From assembly GCF_014654365.1 (NCBI RefSeq), contig NZ_BNAY01000003.1, forward strand, positions 1 through 64,000: 64,000 bases of DNA, written 5' to 3'. The notes under the pieces were generated by a model. The model did not search any database and was not told the origin of the DNA. It saw only the letters and a program-made list of their open reading frames with translations. Position numbers and translations under genes: made by a program. Position 1 is the stretch's first letter, and each line of letters begins with the position of its first letter. Shown here one piece after another: positions 37,901 through 45,195 of the stretch. Origin of the DNA: Amycolatopsis oliviviridis. GTDB taxonomy: Bacteria > Actinomycetota > Actinomycetes > Mycobacteriales > Pseudonocardiaceae.

Positions 37901-38196
37901 CCGACGCCGAACTGGCCTACCTGTCCGCCTGCTCGACCGCGAACCCGGGCATCACCCAGGCCGACGAGTCGCTGCACCTGGCGTCGGCGTTCCAGATGGC
38001 GGGGTTCCGCCACGTCATCGCCACCCTGTGGCCGATCGCCGACGACATCGCGGCCACCACCGCGCGCGAGATCTACCGGCACCTGGACGAAACGCCGTCC
38101 GCCGCCCACGCCGTCCGACGGGCCACGCTCGATCTGCGCGCCGAACACCCGGATCGCCCGGACCTGTGGGCTTCGCTCATCCACAACGGTCCCTGA
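34963..38196 (+). CDS. TPR-CHAT cysteine protease
   Basis: A 1077-aa cytosolic protein. Residues about 130-690 contain at least ten tetratricopeptide-like repeats of about 50 residues, each with a recurrent pattern GERALAxLPxDxPxRA...NLxxAYRxRxxxxGxxxDLxxAI. The C-terminal CHAT caspase-fold domain (about 800-1075) has the catalytic His in AHFACHADAD (about 948) and Cys in YLSACSTANPG (about 989), so it should be active. CHAT proteases cleave partner proteins in regulated cell-death or defence systems. The start is GTG at 34963, 6 nt after a GTATCG box. The divergent coupled pair is its probable partner or target. Confidence 0.9.
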   Translation: MAHYEALNRLSARLAEYQRSGEPGTLFTAEAAADADEVTPIALSATDDRWAATCQVLGWWRFFRCSVLGTDDKYAELAKALTFLTRLADQPAALPGPVRSLIGPAAEANAQAEIGRDLLLAGSRSPDPQLLDAGIMLLSAATDAGDPRAGGRVALLIVGYQWRYRRTRRMDDLERTIETGERAIRVLPADHPELAGILSNLGVAYRSRHGRTDALPDLTRSIELTTAAVNSSPGDAPLRAAGLANLADTYCDRSIRTGDLGDLGTAIDHAEQALALAGPGDPDHASCLARVGSIRFRRYERLGDVADLRQAIEFEERALAADPDLFKPLTDLCVLYRERYQRLGDVADLRRAVESGERALASLPGDDARRAIPASMLNLACRHLYEATRDLAQLRRAIDYGRQAVAASPAGSPDRASALGNLSPALQRLYEHTGLLSDLQQAIDVDEEALGLLPDGHPTRVTSLSNLCVAYGSRAEHTEASADRAHAIEVGERALAAIPADDPTRNVTVRTVSAAYREQFKHHGGITNLDRAIELAHLALDTLPTGHPTRHRCLSDLNTVYQLRHRHSADEADMRRGIGFQEQALACLPAGHPELARVAANLGQAHHQFADTTGHPVDRDRLGPLIDVIVESAATASMTQQVRSFHVAGRVATVLGDHRRAATLLDSATALLSSLPPSGADWRDREFRIGQYTGLARESVAAHCAVGDPAGAVEAAERGRGVLLAAELDVGADSVATPRFPELRTAAADGVVVLVNTNLRQGEAIIVTATGDPVLVRLPGLGGAGLHERVQHLIDVNQRSGFAAALQRQRVIPDITGWLWDVAVAPILAALPAAQRVWWMPTDLLGLFPWHAAGRLGEPGALDAVVSSYTATLRTLSHARSRPPSAGRRQLTVAVRDAPDAIPLPATADEAEHLHGAHPDLPLLIDEHATSDAVLGALREATWAHFACHADADLLVPSRSGIRLHDGILTLSEISRLRLADAELAYLSACSTANPGITQADESLHLASAFQMAGFRHVIATLWPIADDIAATTAREIYRHLDETPSAAHAVRRATLDLRAEHPDRPDLWASLIHNGP

Positions 38197-38205
38197 GCCC
38201 GGCGG

Positions 38206-38868
38206 CTACCGGCGCGGGCGGCCGAGCTCGTGTTCGTAGGCGTAGATCGTGGCCTGCACCCGATCCCGCAGCCCGAGTTTGGCCAGCATCCGGGACAGGT
38301 GCGTCTTGACGGTCGCCTCGGACAGGAACAGCCGCGCCGCGAGTTCCGCGTTGGACAGGCCGTCGGTGAGCAGCACCAGCACTTCACGCTCGCGGTCGGT
38401 CAGCGTGGCGAGTTCGGAGGGCGGTTTCGGTGGCGCGCTGGACGTCTTGGCGAACTGGTCGATCACCCGCCGGGTCACCGTCGGGTCCAGCAGGGCCCGG
38501 CCCTCGGCCACCACCCGCACCGCGTGCACCAGTTCCTCCGGCGGCGCCTTCTTCAGCAGGAACCCGCTCGCCCCCGCACGCAGCGCCTCGTACACGTAGG
38601 CGTCCACGTCGAAGGTGGTCAGCACGATCACCCTGGTGGGTTCCGATTCCATCGCGCACAGCTGCCGGGTCGCCTCGATGCCGTCCAGCTCCGGCATCCG
38701 GATGTCCATCAGCGTGACGTCCGGCCTGGTCCGCTGCGCGCACTCGACGGCCTCGACGCCGGTGGTGGCCTCGCCGACGACCTCCAGATCGGGTTCACCA
38801 CCGAGGATCAGCCGGAACCCGGCACGGACGAGGTACTGGTCGTCGGCGAGCAGGATCCGGATGGTCAT
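38206..38868 (-). CDS. NarL/LuxR-type response regulator
   Basis: A 220-aa regulator. Receiver domain: D9/D10, phosphoacceptor D55 (VTLMDIRMPELDG) and K105 (FLLKKAPPEEL). LuxR-type HTH at about 152-215 (LTDREREVLVLLTDGLSNAELAARLFLSEATVKTHLSRMLAKLGLRDR). It follows and overlaps the histidine kinase gene (ATGA), forming a DesK/NarL-type pair. It converges on the TPR-CHAT gene; no functional link is shown. Confidence 0.94.
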   Translation of the reverse strand: MTIRILLADDQYLVRAGFRLILGGEPDLEVVGEATTGVEAVECAQRTRPDVTLMDIRMPELDGIEATRQLCAMESEPTRVIVLTTFDVDAYVYEALRAGASGFLLKKAPPEELVHAVRVVAEGRALLDPTVTRRVIDQFAKTSSAPPKPPSELATLTDREREVLVLLTDGLSNAELAARLFLSEATVKTHLSRMLAKLGLRDRVQATIYAYEHELGRPRR

Positions 38869-40019
38869 CGTGCCGCTCCCGCCGTCGGAATGGTCGCGGC
38901 GACCCGGAACCCGCGTTCGGGCAGGGGGCGGGCTTCCAGGGTGCCGCCGTAGAGCGCGGCTCGTTCACGCATGCCGATCAGGCCGTGCCCGCCGCCGCCC
39001 GGTTTGCCGTTCGCCGCCGCCCCGTCGTCGGTGATCTCCAGACGCACCGCGCGCGGCTCGTAGCGGATCGTCGCGTCGACCCGGCTCGCCTTGGCGTGTT
39101 TGAGCACGTTGGTCAACGCCTCCTGCAGGATCCGGTAGGTCGACAGGTCCACGCCGGGCTCCAGGTCACGTGGTTCCCCGAGGACGCGCAGCCGCGCGGC
39201 CAGCCCGGCGGCGCGCGCGGGCCGCAGCAGTTCCTCCGCGTCCGCGAGCCGCGGCACGTCCACCGGCGGCTCGTCCAGCGGCGAGCGCAACAGCTGCAGC
39301 ACCCGCTGCATCTCGTCCTGCGCCTGCCTGCCGGTCTGCTCGACGACCTCGAGAGCGTCGTGTTCGGCCCGCTGGTCGGAACGCAGGAGACGGCGGGCCC
39401 CGCCGGCGTGCAAGGTCATCACGCTGATGCTGTGCGCCACGACGTCGTGGAGTTCGCGGGCGATCCGTACTCTTTCCTCGGCCATCGACGCCGCCGCGCG
39501 CTGCTGCGACAACTGCGCCCGCAGGGCACCCATCTTCATGCTGTGCCCCACCAGCCAGGCCAGCACCATCAACGAGCCGTGATACACGAAGTCGCCGATC
39601 GGCGGCCGCAGGTCGCTCTGCGCGATGAGCAGGGGAATCCAGGTCATCAGCAGCGAGAGGACCAGCGCCAGGAAAGGCGAACGGGCGTAGTAGCCCGCCG
39701 AACCCACGACGACGAACGCGGTCAGCGTCTTGGTCAGGTTCCCGCTCTGCAGCGCGGGATCGATCAGCTCGGCCGCCTTGGGGCACATGAGCGCGACGAT
39801 CAGCACCGCGAACGGCGCGCGGCGGCGCAGCAGCAGCGACAGCGGACCGGCCAGCCAGACCGCCACCGCCACCGGTTTCAGGTAGCCGTCCGGGCCGAAG
39901 TCCACCTGCGAATCGATCACGCCCAGCACGATCAAGGTGGCGACGACGAGCACTTCGGCCAGTGGCCGGAACCGGCGCAGCCGATCGAACCCGGCCGCCG
40001 AGAACGGCATCGCACCCAT
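38865..40019 (-). CDS. DesK/HisKA_3-type sensor histidine kinase
   Basis: A 384-aa kinase. About five transmembrane helices lie in residues 18-165, followed by the HisKA_3 motif RIARELHDVVAHSISVM (H about 195) and a compact HATPase (ALTNVLKHAKAS, EITDDG, GHGLIGMRERAALYGG). This is the liaF-less actinomycete type that senses membrane or antibiotic signals. The start at 40019 is followed three codons on by another ATG. Upstream 40020-40120 carries no further gene. Confidence 0.92.
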   Translation of the reverse strand: MGAMPFSAAGFDRLRRFRPLAEVLVVATLIVLGVIDSQVDFGPDGYLKPVAVAVWLAGPLSLLLRRRAPFAVLIVALMCPKAAELIDPALQSGNLTKTLTAFVVVGSAGYYARSPFLALVLSLLMTWIPLLIAQSDLRPPIGDFVYHGSLMVLAWLVGHSMKMGALRAQLSQQRAAASMAEERVRIARELHDVVAHSISVMTLHAGGARRLLRSDQRAEHDALEVVEQTGRQAQDEMQRVLQLLRSPLDEPPVDVPRLADAEELLRPARAAGLAARLRVLGEPRDLEPGVDLSTYRILQEALTNVLKHAKASRVDATIRYEPRAVRLEITDDGAAANGKPGGGGHGLIGMRERAALYGGTLEARPLPERGFRVAATIPTAGAAR

Positions 40020-40120
40020 GTCCCTGCCTTCCGCCCTCGCGGTGGGACGACGCCCCGCGCGCGCACCAGCCCGGAACGTCCACAGTGGACGTTCCGGGCA
40101 CGGTCGTGGAACCGGGCGTG

Positions 40121-40909
40121 TCAGCGGAGGTCGGTACCACCGCCGCCGGTAGTCTGCGTCACCCAGTCCTTGTAGGCCACCACCGAGGTGTAGATGGACG
40201 GTCCGGTCGCGCAGGTGGCGTCACCGTTGCCGCTGCGGCTGGTGTCGCCGATGAGCCGCCATTCCTCCCCGCTCTTGACGATCTGCGGTCCGCCGGAGTC
40301 GCCGTAGCAGGCACCCGAGTTCTGGTTCGGGTTGTCCGTGCACAGCTCGACCTTGCCGTCGATGTCGGTGCACTTGTCGGCCTCGAGCACCTTGGTGTCC
40401 AGCTGCTGCAGCTCGTCGGGAACCTCACCGCAACCCCGGGTCGGGCAGGTCTGGCCCCACCCGATGATCCGCGACTCGGTGCCCGGGTCGGCCTTGTCGG
40501 CGAGCTGGACCGGCTTGGAGGTGGCCTTCGCCGCCAGCTTGATCAGGGCGATGTCCCCGCCGGCCTTCTGGCCGTCGTAGTCCGGGTGCACCTTGATCTC
40601 CGCGGCCTGGGCCTCCTCGCCGCCCTGGGCCCAGGTCTTCGTGCCGATCCGCAGTTTCACCTGCTCCGGCTGGGCGTCCACCACACAGTGCGCGGCGGTG
40701 AGCACCCACTCCTCGCTGATCAGCGATCCACCGCAGAAGTGGCTGCCGCTGGACTGCAGGGAGACCATGAACGAGTAAACCTGGTCCGCAGGCTGCCCGC
40801 CGATGATCTTCGGCGTGATCGGGTCGGCGCTCGCCGGTACGGCGGTGATCACGGCGATTCCGCAAGCCGCGGCCGCGGCCAGGCCGGCGGCCATGAAACG
40901 TGCCTTCAT
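40121..40909 (-). CDS. Secreted chymotrypsin-fold serine protease (S1)
   Basis: A 262-aa preproprotease. Signal peptide about 1-28 (ending ASA), short propeptide, and mature start at IIGG (35-38). The triad is H74 (LTAAHC), D119 (GGDIAL) and S205 (GACYGDSGGP). Position 189 (six before the Ser) is Gly, not Asp, so trypsin-like Arg/Lys specificity is not expected. Six or more Cys suggest disulfides. The ATG at 40909 follows GGAAGGA. It is divergent from the trypsin-like gene at 41161. Confidence 0.93.
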   Translation of the reverse strand: MKARFMAAGLAAAAACGIAVITAVPASADPITPKIIGGQPADQVYSFMVSLQSSGSHFCGGSLISEEWVLTAAHCVVDAQPEQVKLRIGTKTWAQGGEEAQAAEIKVHPDYDGQKAGGDIALIKLAAKATSKPVQLADKADPGTESRIIGWGQTCPTRGCGEVPDELQQLDTKVLEADKCTDIDGKVELCTDNPNQNSGACYGDSGGPQIVKSGEEWRLIGDTSRSGNGDATCATGPSIYTSVVAYKDWVTQTTGGGGTDLR

Positions 40910-40971
40910 AGTGCGTTCCTTCCGGGTCCCCTTGGACGAGACATCACGGAAGGTAGGGATCTTGAACCAAC

Positions 40972-40988
40972 GAGTGACACCTACTCAG
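40972..40988. promoter_or_regulatory. Shared element GAGTGACACCTACTCAG (protease genes)
   Basis: An inverted GAGT/ACTC motif lies 63 bp upstream of the minus-strand protease. It is also followed by AGGTAGGTCAC, which partly repeats it in inverted form. A near copy (GAGTGACCTACTCAG) lies upstream of the third protease-like gene at 42105-42119. Confidence 0.5.
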
Positions 40989-41160
40989 GTAGGTCACCGG
41001 TCAATCGTTCGGATGAGATCACGCCGTGAAGCGACTCCATCATCCGTCCGGATGACCGCGCCCCGCCGAAAGGCGCTGGTAGGGGCCCTCTCGACCGGAC
41101 TACTTCTCGATACAGCCCCCGAGTCCCCTGCTCGAGGGCGACGACGAGAAGGAGATCGAC

Positions 41161-41982
41161 ATGACGAACGGCTCGCGCCGCATGGCGCTGTTGGTGGGTA
41201 CGGTCGCGGTGGCGGCGGCTTCGATCGCCGCCACCGCGACCAGCGCCATCGCCGCCCCGCCGCCGCCTCCGGTCAAGCCGTTCGTGGTCGGCGGCGAGGA
41301 CACCACCACCGAGGAGAACCCCTTCGCGGTCGCGCTGCTGAGCGCGGGCGGGCAGTTCTGCGGCGGCACCCTGGCCGCGAAGAACAAGGTCGTCACCGCG
41401 GCGCACTGCACCGTGGACATCAAGGACAAGCCGGAGCAGGTCCAGGTCGCGATCGGCCGCACCAAGATGTCCAGCGAGGAGGGCAAGGTCTTCAAGGTCA
41501 AGGCCATCTGGGTGCACGAACAGTACGACGCCGGCAAGACCACGGCCGACGTTTCGGTGCTGACACTGGAAAGCGACACCGACGCCAAGCCGATGGAGCT
41601 CGCCGGCAAGTCCGACGAGGGCTACCAGCCGGGCGCCGAGGCCGTGGCCCTTGGCTGGGGCCTGACCTCCGAAAACGGAGAGCAGTCGGACAACCTGAAG
41701 AAGGTCTCGCTCCCGGTCGTCTCCGACGACGGCTGCAAGACGGCGTATCCCGACGGCTACGTGGCGGAAGCCCACGTGTGCGCCGGTGTCGAGGAGGGCG
41801 GCAAGGACACCTGCCAGGGCGACTCCGGCGGTCCGCTGGTCGGTTCCGGCGGCAAGCTGATCGGCGTCGTCTCGTGGGGCGAAGGCTGTGCCCAAGCGGG
41901 CAAGTACGGCGTCTACAGCCGTGTTTCGACCTACCTCGACGACATCAAGAAGCAGCTCGACGGCGGCACCGACACTCCCTGA
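41161..41982 (+). CDS. Secreted trypsin-like serine protease (S1)
   Basis: A 273-aa preproprotease. Signal peptide about 1-32 (AIAA), Pro-rich propeptide PPPPPVKPF, mature start at VVGG (42-45). Triad H82 (VTAAHC), D130 (TTADVSVL) and S222 (CQGDSGGP). D216, six residues before the Ser, predicts trypsin-type cleavage after Arg/Lys. The ATG at 41161 has GAAGGAGA upstream. It lies between two related genes, in a three-gene cluster of S1 proteins. Confidence 0.94.
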   Translation: MTNGSRRMALLVGTVAVAAASIAATATSAIAAPPPPPVKPFVVGGEDTTTEENPFAVALLSAGGQFCGGTLAAKNKVVTAAHCTVDIKDKPEQVQVAIGRTKMSSEEGKVFKVKAIWVHEQYDAGKTTADVSVLTLESDTDAKPMELAGKSDEGYQPGAEAVALGWGLTSENGEQSDNLKKVSLPVVSDDGCKTAYPDGYVAEAHVCAGVEEGGKDTCQGDSGGPLVGSGGKLIGVVSWGEGCAQAGKYGVYSRVSTYLDDIKKQLDGGTDTP

Positions 41983-42104
41983 TCCCGGACGTGCGGGGGC
42001 GGTCGCCGACCGCCCCCGCACGCTTTCCAAACGGCAAATGGGAATTTCCCGCACGCGACGGTCGACGAAAGTAGGTGGCCCCCTCGTCCCGGGTCCGTGA
42101 GGGT

Positions 42105-42119
42105 GAGTGACCTACTCAG
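42105..42119. promoter_or_regulatory. Shared element GAGTGACCTACTCAG (protease genes)
   Basis: GAGT-N5-ACTC dyad lying 22 bp before the start of the S1 homologue at 42141. It matches the element at 40972-40988 except for an AC insertion. Probably the same regulator binds both. Confidence 0.5.
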
Positions 42120-42140
42120 TCGGACGGCGACCCGGGAGGT

Positions 42141-42884
42141 GTGTGGGCGATTCCCAAAGTCGCGAAGGGGGCGATCCTGCACGGTGTCGTGGTGACCGTG
42201 GTGACCGTCGCCGCCGCCGTCGCGGTGGGTGTGGCGGGCCGCCACCAGGGCGCCGGCGATCCGGAAGGGACCTCTCCCACCCTCGCCGCCGATTTCTCGA
42301 CGTCGGGCCCGTGGGACGCCCGGCTGCTCACCGACGGCGACGAGCTGTGCAACGCCACGATCATCGCTCCGCGCTGGATGATCACCACCGCCCGGTGCGC
42401 CCGGCACCCCTCGGAGATCGAGTTCGACCTCGACAGCGAGAGCCAAGGCGCTTCCCGGACCGCGGTCGTCTCCGTCGACAGCGTCCGAACGCATCCGGAC
42501 GCGGATCTCGCGCTGGTGCGGCTCGATCACGATGTCCCTGGTCCTTACGCACCGCTCGGCACCGAGAGCCCGCGAGCGGGGGGACAGGTGCGGACCTATG
42601 GCTGGTCGATGTCCTGCGAGGGCGACGAAGCGTTGTGCGCGACCGATCTGCAGACCGCGTCCAGCACTCGGGTGACCACCGAGAACTGCGGGGGAACCGC
42701 CACCATCTGTCTCGCCAGGGACGAGGGCTGCGCGACCGAGAACGACTTCGCCCGGCCCCTGTTCGCTTCCGGGCCGGGCGGCGCCTGGTACCTGATCGGG
42801 CTGTCGGGTGCCTGCCACCCGACCCCGGCTTACACCGACGTGACGCGGTACCGCGACTGGATCAGGCAGAACGCGGGCGTCTGA
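42141..42884 (+). CDS. S1-fold pseudoprotease (catalytic His and Ser lost)
   Basis: A 247-aa secreted or membrane-anchored protein with an N-terminal hydrophobic segment (about 12-33) and a chymotrypsin-like fold. The H57 position is Arg (ITTARC, R85) and the S195 position is Phe (ENDFARP, F203), while the Asp is kept (D122, DADLALVRL). It cannot act as a serine protease. The GTG at 42141 sits directly after GGGAGG, so initiation at GTG 42189-42192 (in GVVVTVV) is also possible. It is a third member of the S1 cluster and shares an upstream element with its neighbour. Confidence 0.85.
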   Translation: MWAIPKVAKGAILHGVVVTVVTVAAAVAVGVAGRHQGAGDPEGTSPTLAADFSTSGPWDARLLTDGDELCNATIIAPRWMITTARCARHPSEIEFDLDSESQGASRTAVVSVDSVRTHPDADLALVRLDHDVPGPYAPLGTESPRAGGQVRTYGWSMSCEGDEALCATDLQTASSTRVTTENCGGTATICLARDEGCATENDFARPLFASGPGGAWYLIGLSGACHPTPAYTDVTRYRDWIRQNAGV

Positions 42885-42907
42885 ATCATCGTGGAGGCGG
42901 CGCTTCC

Positions 42908-43147
42908 CTACGGCTTGCGATGCTTCGCCTGGGGCAGGGTCAAGGTCAGCCGGACCGCGCGCTCCACCAGGATCGGGACGAAAGCGTGGATCCGCGCCCC
43001 GGCGAACCGGGACCGCTCGTGTTCCACCAGGTCGTGCAGGGCGGATCGGGTGATGCCGGAGTAATCGTGGGTCAGCCGGTCTTCCAGCTGCCGGAAATGA
43101 AGATCGAGCTGTTCGGTCGCCATCGTGTCCAAGGTCGGAGTGCTCAT
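42908..43147 (-). CDS. Three-helix bundle dimerisation-type small protein
   Basis: A 79-aa helical protein (LDLHFRQLEDRLTHDYSGITRSALHDLVEHERSRFAGARIHAFVPILVERAVR). It fits the small actinobacterial proteins annotated as a three-helix bundle dimerisation domain. The function is unknown. The ATG at 43147 is preceded by GAAGGAGAGCAGG. It converges on the pseudoprotease gene. Confidence 0.75.
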   Translation of the reverse strand: MSTPTLDTMATEQLDLHFRQLEDRLTHDYSGITRSALHDLVEHERSRFAGARIHAFVPILVERAVRLTLTLPQAKHRKP

Positions 43148-43340
43148 CCTGCTCTCCTTCGACGTCGCTGTCCGCTGCCTGCAAGGTTCCCCATCACATG
43201 GCACCGAGATGAACGTGGCGTGAACAACGGCTTGCGGTGGGATCGGCGTGTTTTCACTGGCAGGCCCCACGATGTCCGGCGACGCGGCGAAAGCACGGAC
43301 GAGCGCCTCCATCACCGCTAGCAGCCACGCTTGCTTCGTG

Positions 43341-43901
43341 TCACCGATCGATACCCGCCGCACGAAGCCGTCGGGTGGCGCCGACGTCCACGCTGACCCT
43401 GGCCTGCGAACCACCCGGCGCGGTGCCGCCCCCGGTGAACGCGGCCGCGAGCACGGCGAGGAGGAGCAGCGGCATCAGCACCGTCCTGACCAGCATCGCC
43501 CAGGCCGCTCTCTTGCCGATCCGGCCGCCGTCCGCGATCCGCACGAGCCTGGTACCGGCGACAACCGCGCCGAGCGCGCGACCGTTCCCGTAGCAAACGC
43601 CGTACAGCGACGGCACCACGAAGAACATCGCCAGCATGGCGAGGGTGAGCACCCCGTCGTCGAGATTCGCCGAACGATCCACGACCGCCATGATGACGAC
43701 GCCGACTCCCACGCCGAACAGGAAGACGACGAAATCGACCAGCCAGGCCACGAACTGTCTCCCGGCGCCGGCCTCCACATAGGACGTACCGTCGCGGAAG
43801 ACCGTCACCCGCTTGGCGGCCCGAGGTCCCAGCACCTGCTCCGCCCGGTCCTTGAGGCCGCCCCGCCTCGGGAGCGGCCGGCTCGGCACCGGGACGGTCA
43901 T
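43341..43901 (-). CDS. RDD family membrane protein
   Basis: A 186-aa protein. The N-terminal 50 residues are charged. Three hydrophobic helices at about 50-75, 82-105 and 140-165 carry the RDD signature (GRQFVAWLVDFVVFLFGVG at the start; GTRLVRIADGGRIGKRAAWAMLVR later). RDD proteins may transport ions or act as stress proteins. The ATG at 43901 follows GGGGAGAA. 43148-43340 contains no gene. Confidence 0.88.
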   Translation of the reverse strand: MTVPVPSRPLPRRGGLKDRAEQVLGPRAAKRVTVFRDGTSYVEAGAGRQFVAWLVDFVVFLFGVGVGVVIMAVVDRSANLDDGVLTLAMLAMFFVVPSLYGVCYGNGRALGAVVAGTRLVRIADGGRIGKRAAWAMLVRTVLMPLLLLAVLAAAFTGGGTAPGGSQARVSVDVGATRRLRAAGIDR

Positions 43902-44011
43902 GGTCTTCTCCCCGCATCGCCTACGTTTCCGGCCGAAGCCTTTCCTCTCAACGTATCCGATGCGCGCCACGGGCACTGTGGTCTGTTCGGCCCCTGATCG
44001 GACGAACTCCC

Positions 44012-44626
44012 TTACTGCCACTGGAGTCTTCCCTCGTCGTCGACCGAGGGGTGTTTCTCGCCATAGGGAAGTTCGGCTCGACGCGCGTAGGCGTCGAGCC
44101 GTTCGGCGATCTCGGTGAGCATCTCGGTCACGCTTCCCCAGTGGGTCGCGCCGAAGCCGTCCCCGGGCGCCATCTCCACGATCATGCCGTGATCGTCCCC
44201 GTCGCGCAGGTCCACGCACAGGCTGGAGCCGGTGATGTCGCGGCAGATGGGGACCAGCGCGGTGCAGAACGGGCCTCCGTCGTCGCCCGCCCGGTTCCGG
44301 TGTGCCCGGTCCGGGCCGCAGCAGGTCGGGTCCGGGGCGGTGGACTCCAGAAGCCGTTGGTACTCCTCGTGAGCTCTCCGCACGGCGAGGGGCACGTAGC
44401 CGTTCGGCACCAGGTTCCCGGCCCGTTGGTCGTACCGGTCGACGATGCCGTCCATGAGCGCCCACCAGCCGAGGAGATCTTCCGGCAACGGGAGCCCGAC
44501 GAGGCGTTGAAGATCTTGGACATCCTCCGCGGGGCCGGGAGGACGGAGCTCGCGAGCGGTGGCCGGGGCGTGTTCCCGCAGCAGGTCCACGACGCGCTGC
44601 CATATCTCGTTCACCGGTGCGGTCAC
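44012..44626 (-). CDS. SUKH (SMI1/KNR4)-type protein, possible immunity protein
   Basis: A 204-aa soluble protein with the SMI1/KNR4 pattern: helical start, LQRLVGLPLPEDLLGWWALMDGI, then LVPNGYVPLAVRRAHEEYQRLLE and a strand region ending DLRDGDDHGMIVEM and GFGATHWGSVTEML. SUKH proteins are frequently immunity proteins of polymorphic toxins. The GTG at 44626 is used; the in-frame ATG at 44683 would add a basic tail. Next to it (44709-45100) is a frameshifted fragment that could be the partner's remains. Confidence 0.75.
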   Translation of the reverse strand: MTAPVNEIWQRVVDLLREHAPATARELRPPGPAEDVQDLQRLVGLPLPEDLLGWWALMDGIVDRYDQRAGNLVPNGYVPLAVRRAHEEYQRLLESTAPDPTCCGPDRAHRNRAGDDGGPFCTALVPICRDITGSSLCVDLRDGDDHGMIVEMAPGDGFGATHWGSVTEMLTEIAERLDAYARRAELPYGEKHPSVDDEGRLQWQ

Positions 44627-44708
44627 GAATGCCCAGCCTCTCGCCGAGGTGAGGTGTGCCCGGGCGAACCGGGCACACCTCACCGGTCAGAAATCCACCG
44701 TGCCGATT

Positions 44709-45100
44709 CTAGGGTGTGATCGGAACCCAGAAGCGTTCCTGATCATTCGGGTCCAGGATCTTGTTCCACGGCGGGATCAGGCGATCCACGTCGAGGATCC
44801 GATGGGTCTGGTAGAAGGAATGCAAGCGATTCCCGGCTTCCGAATTGTGCTGCCTGTTCACCCAGCGCACCGCGAATTCGTCCCGGTACTTGTTCGGGTC
44901 GGCGATCCCGCCCGGGTCGCGCCACCCGTTCGATCGAGCACGATGTCGTGTCCCTTGGCCCTTGCCGCCCGGTGCAGCGAGTCGGCATGCGACGGCGAGC
45001 CGCCGAGCAGCCTCTTGCCCGCCTTCGGGGGCCACGAGCCGTCCCGCACCGACGTCGAGGGCACGGCGCAGGCCACCGCTGGTCGCGCGGAAGCCACGGC
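44709..45100 (-). pseudogene. Frameshifted fragment, possible toxin C-terminus
   Basis: Two overlapping frames together read as one protein-like region: one frame gives KRLLGGSPSHADSLHRAAR, then the other continues from about position 44920 as NGWRDPGGIADPNKYRDEF and ends at FWVPITP. The break is near LDR/NGW. The C-terminal part is rich in Trp, Tyr, Arg and Asn, as in polymorphic toxin tails, and lies next to a SUKH gene, a usual immunity partner. I cannot name a toxin family. The N-terminal extension to about 45170 is open but without an obvious start. An alternative is that it never encoded a toxin. Confidence 0.4.
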
Positions 45101-45195
45101 CGAATTACCGTCATGACAACGAGAAATGTTGCCGCAGTTGGCTCGAGTGTAGGCACCCGCCTTGAAGTAGGCGCCTGAGAGCTTCTTGGAGATGG

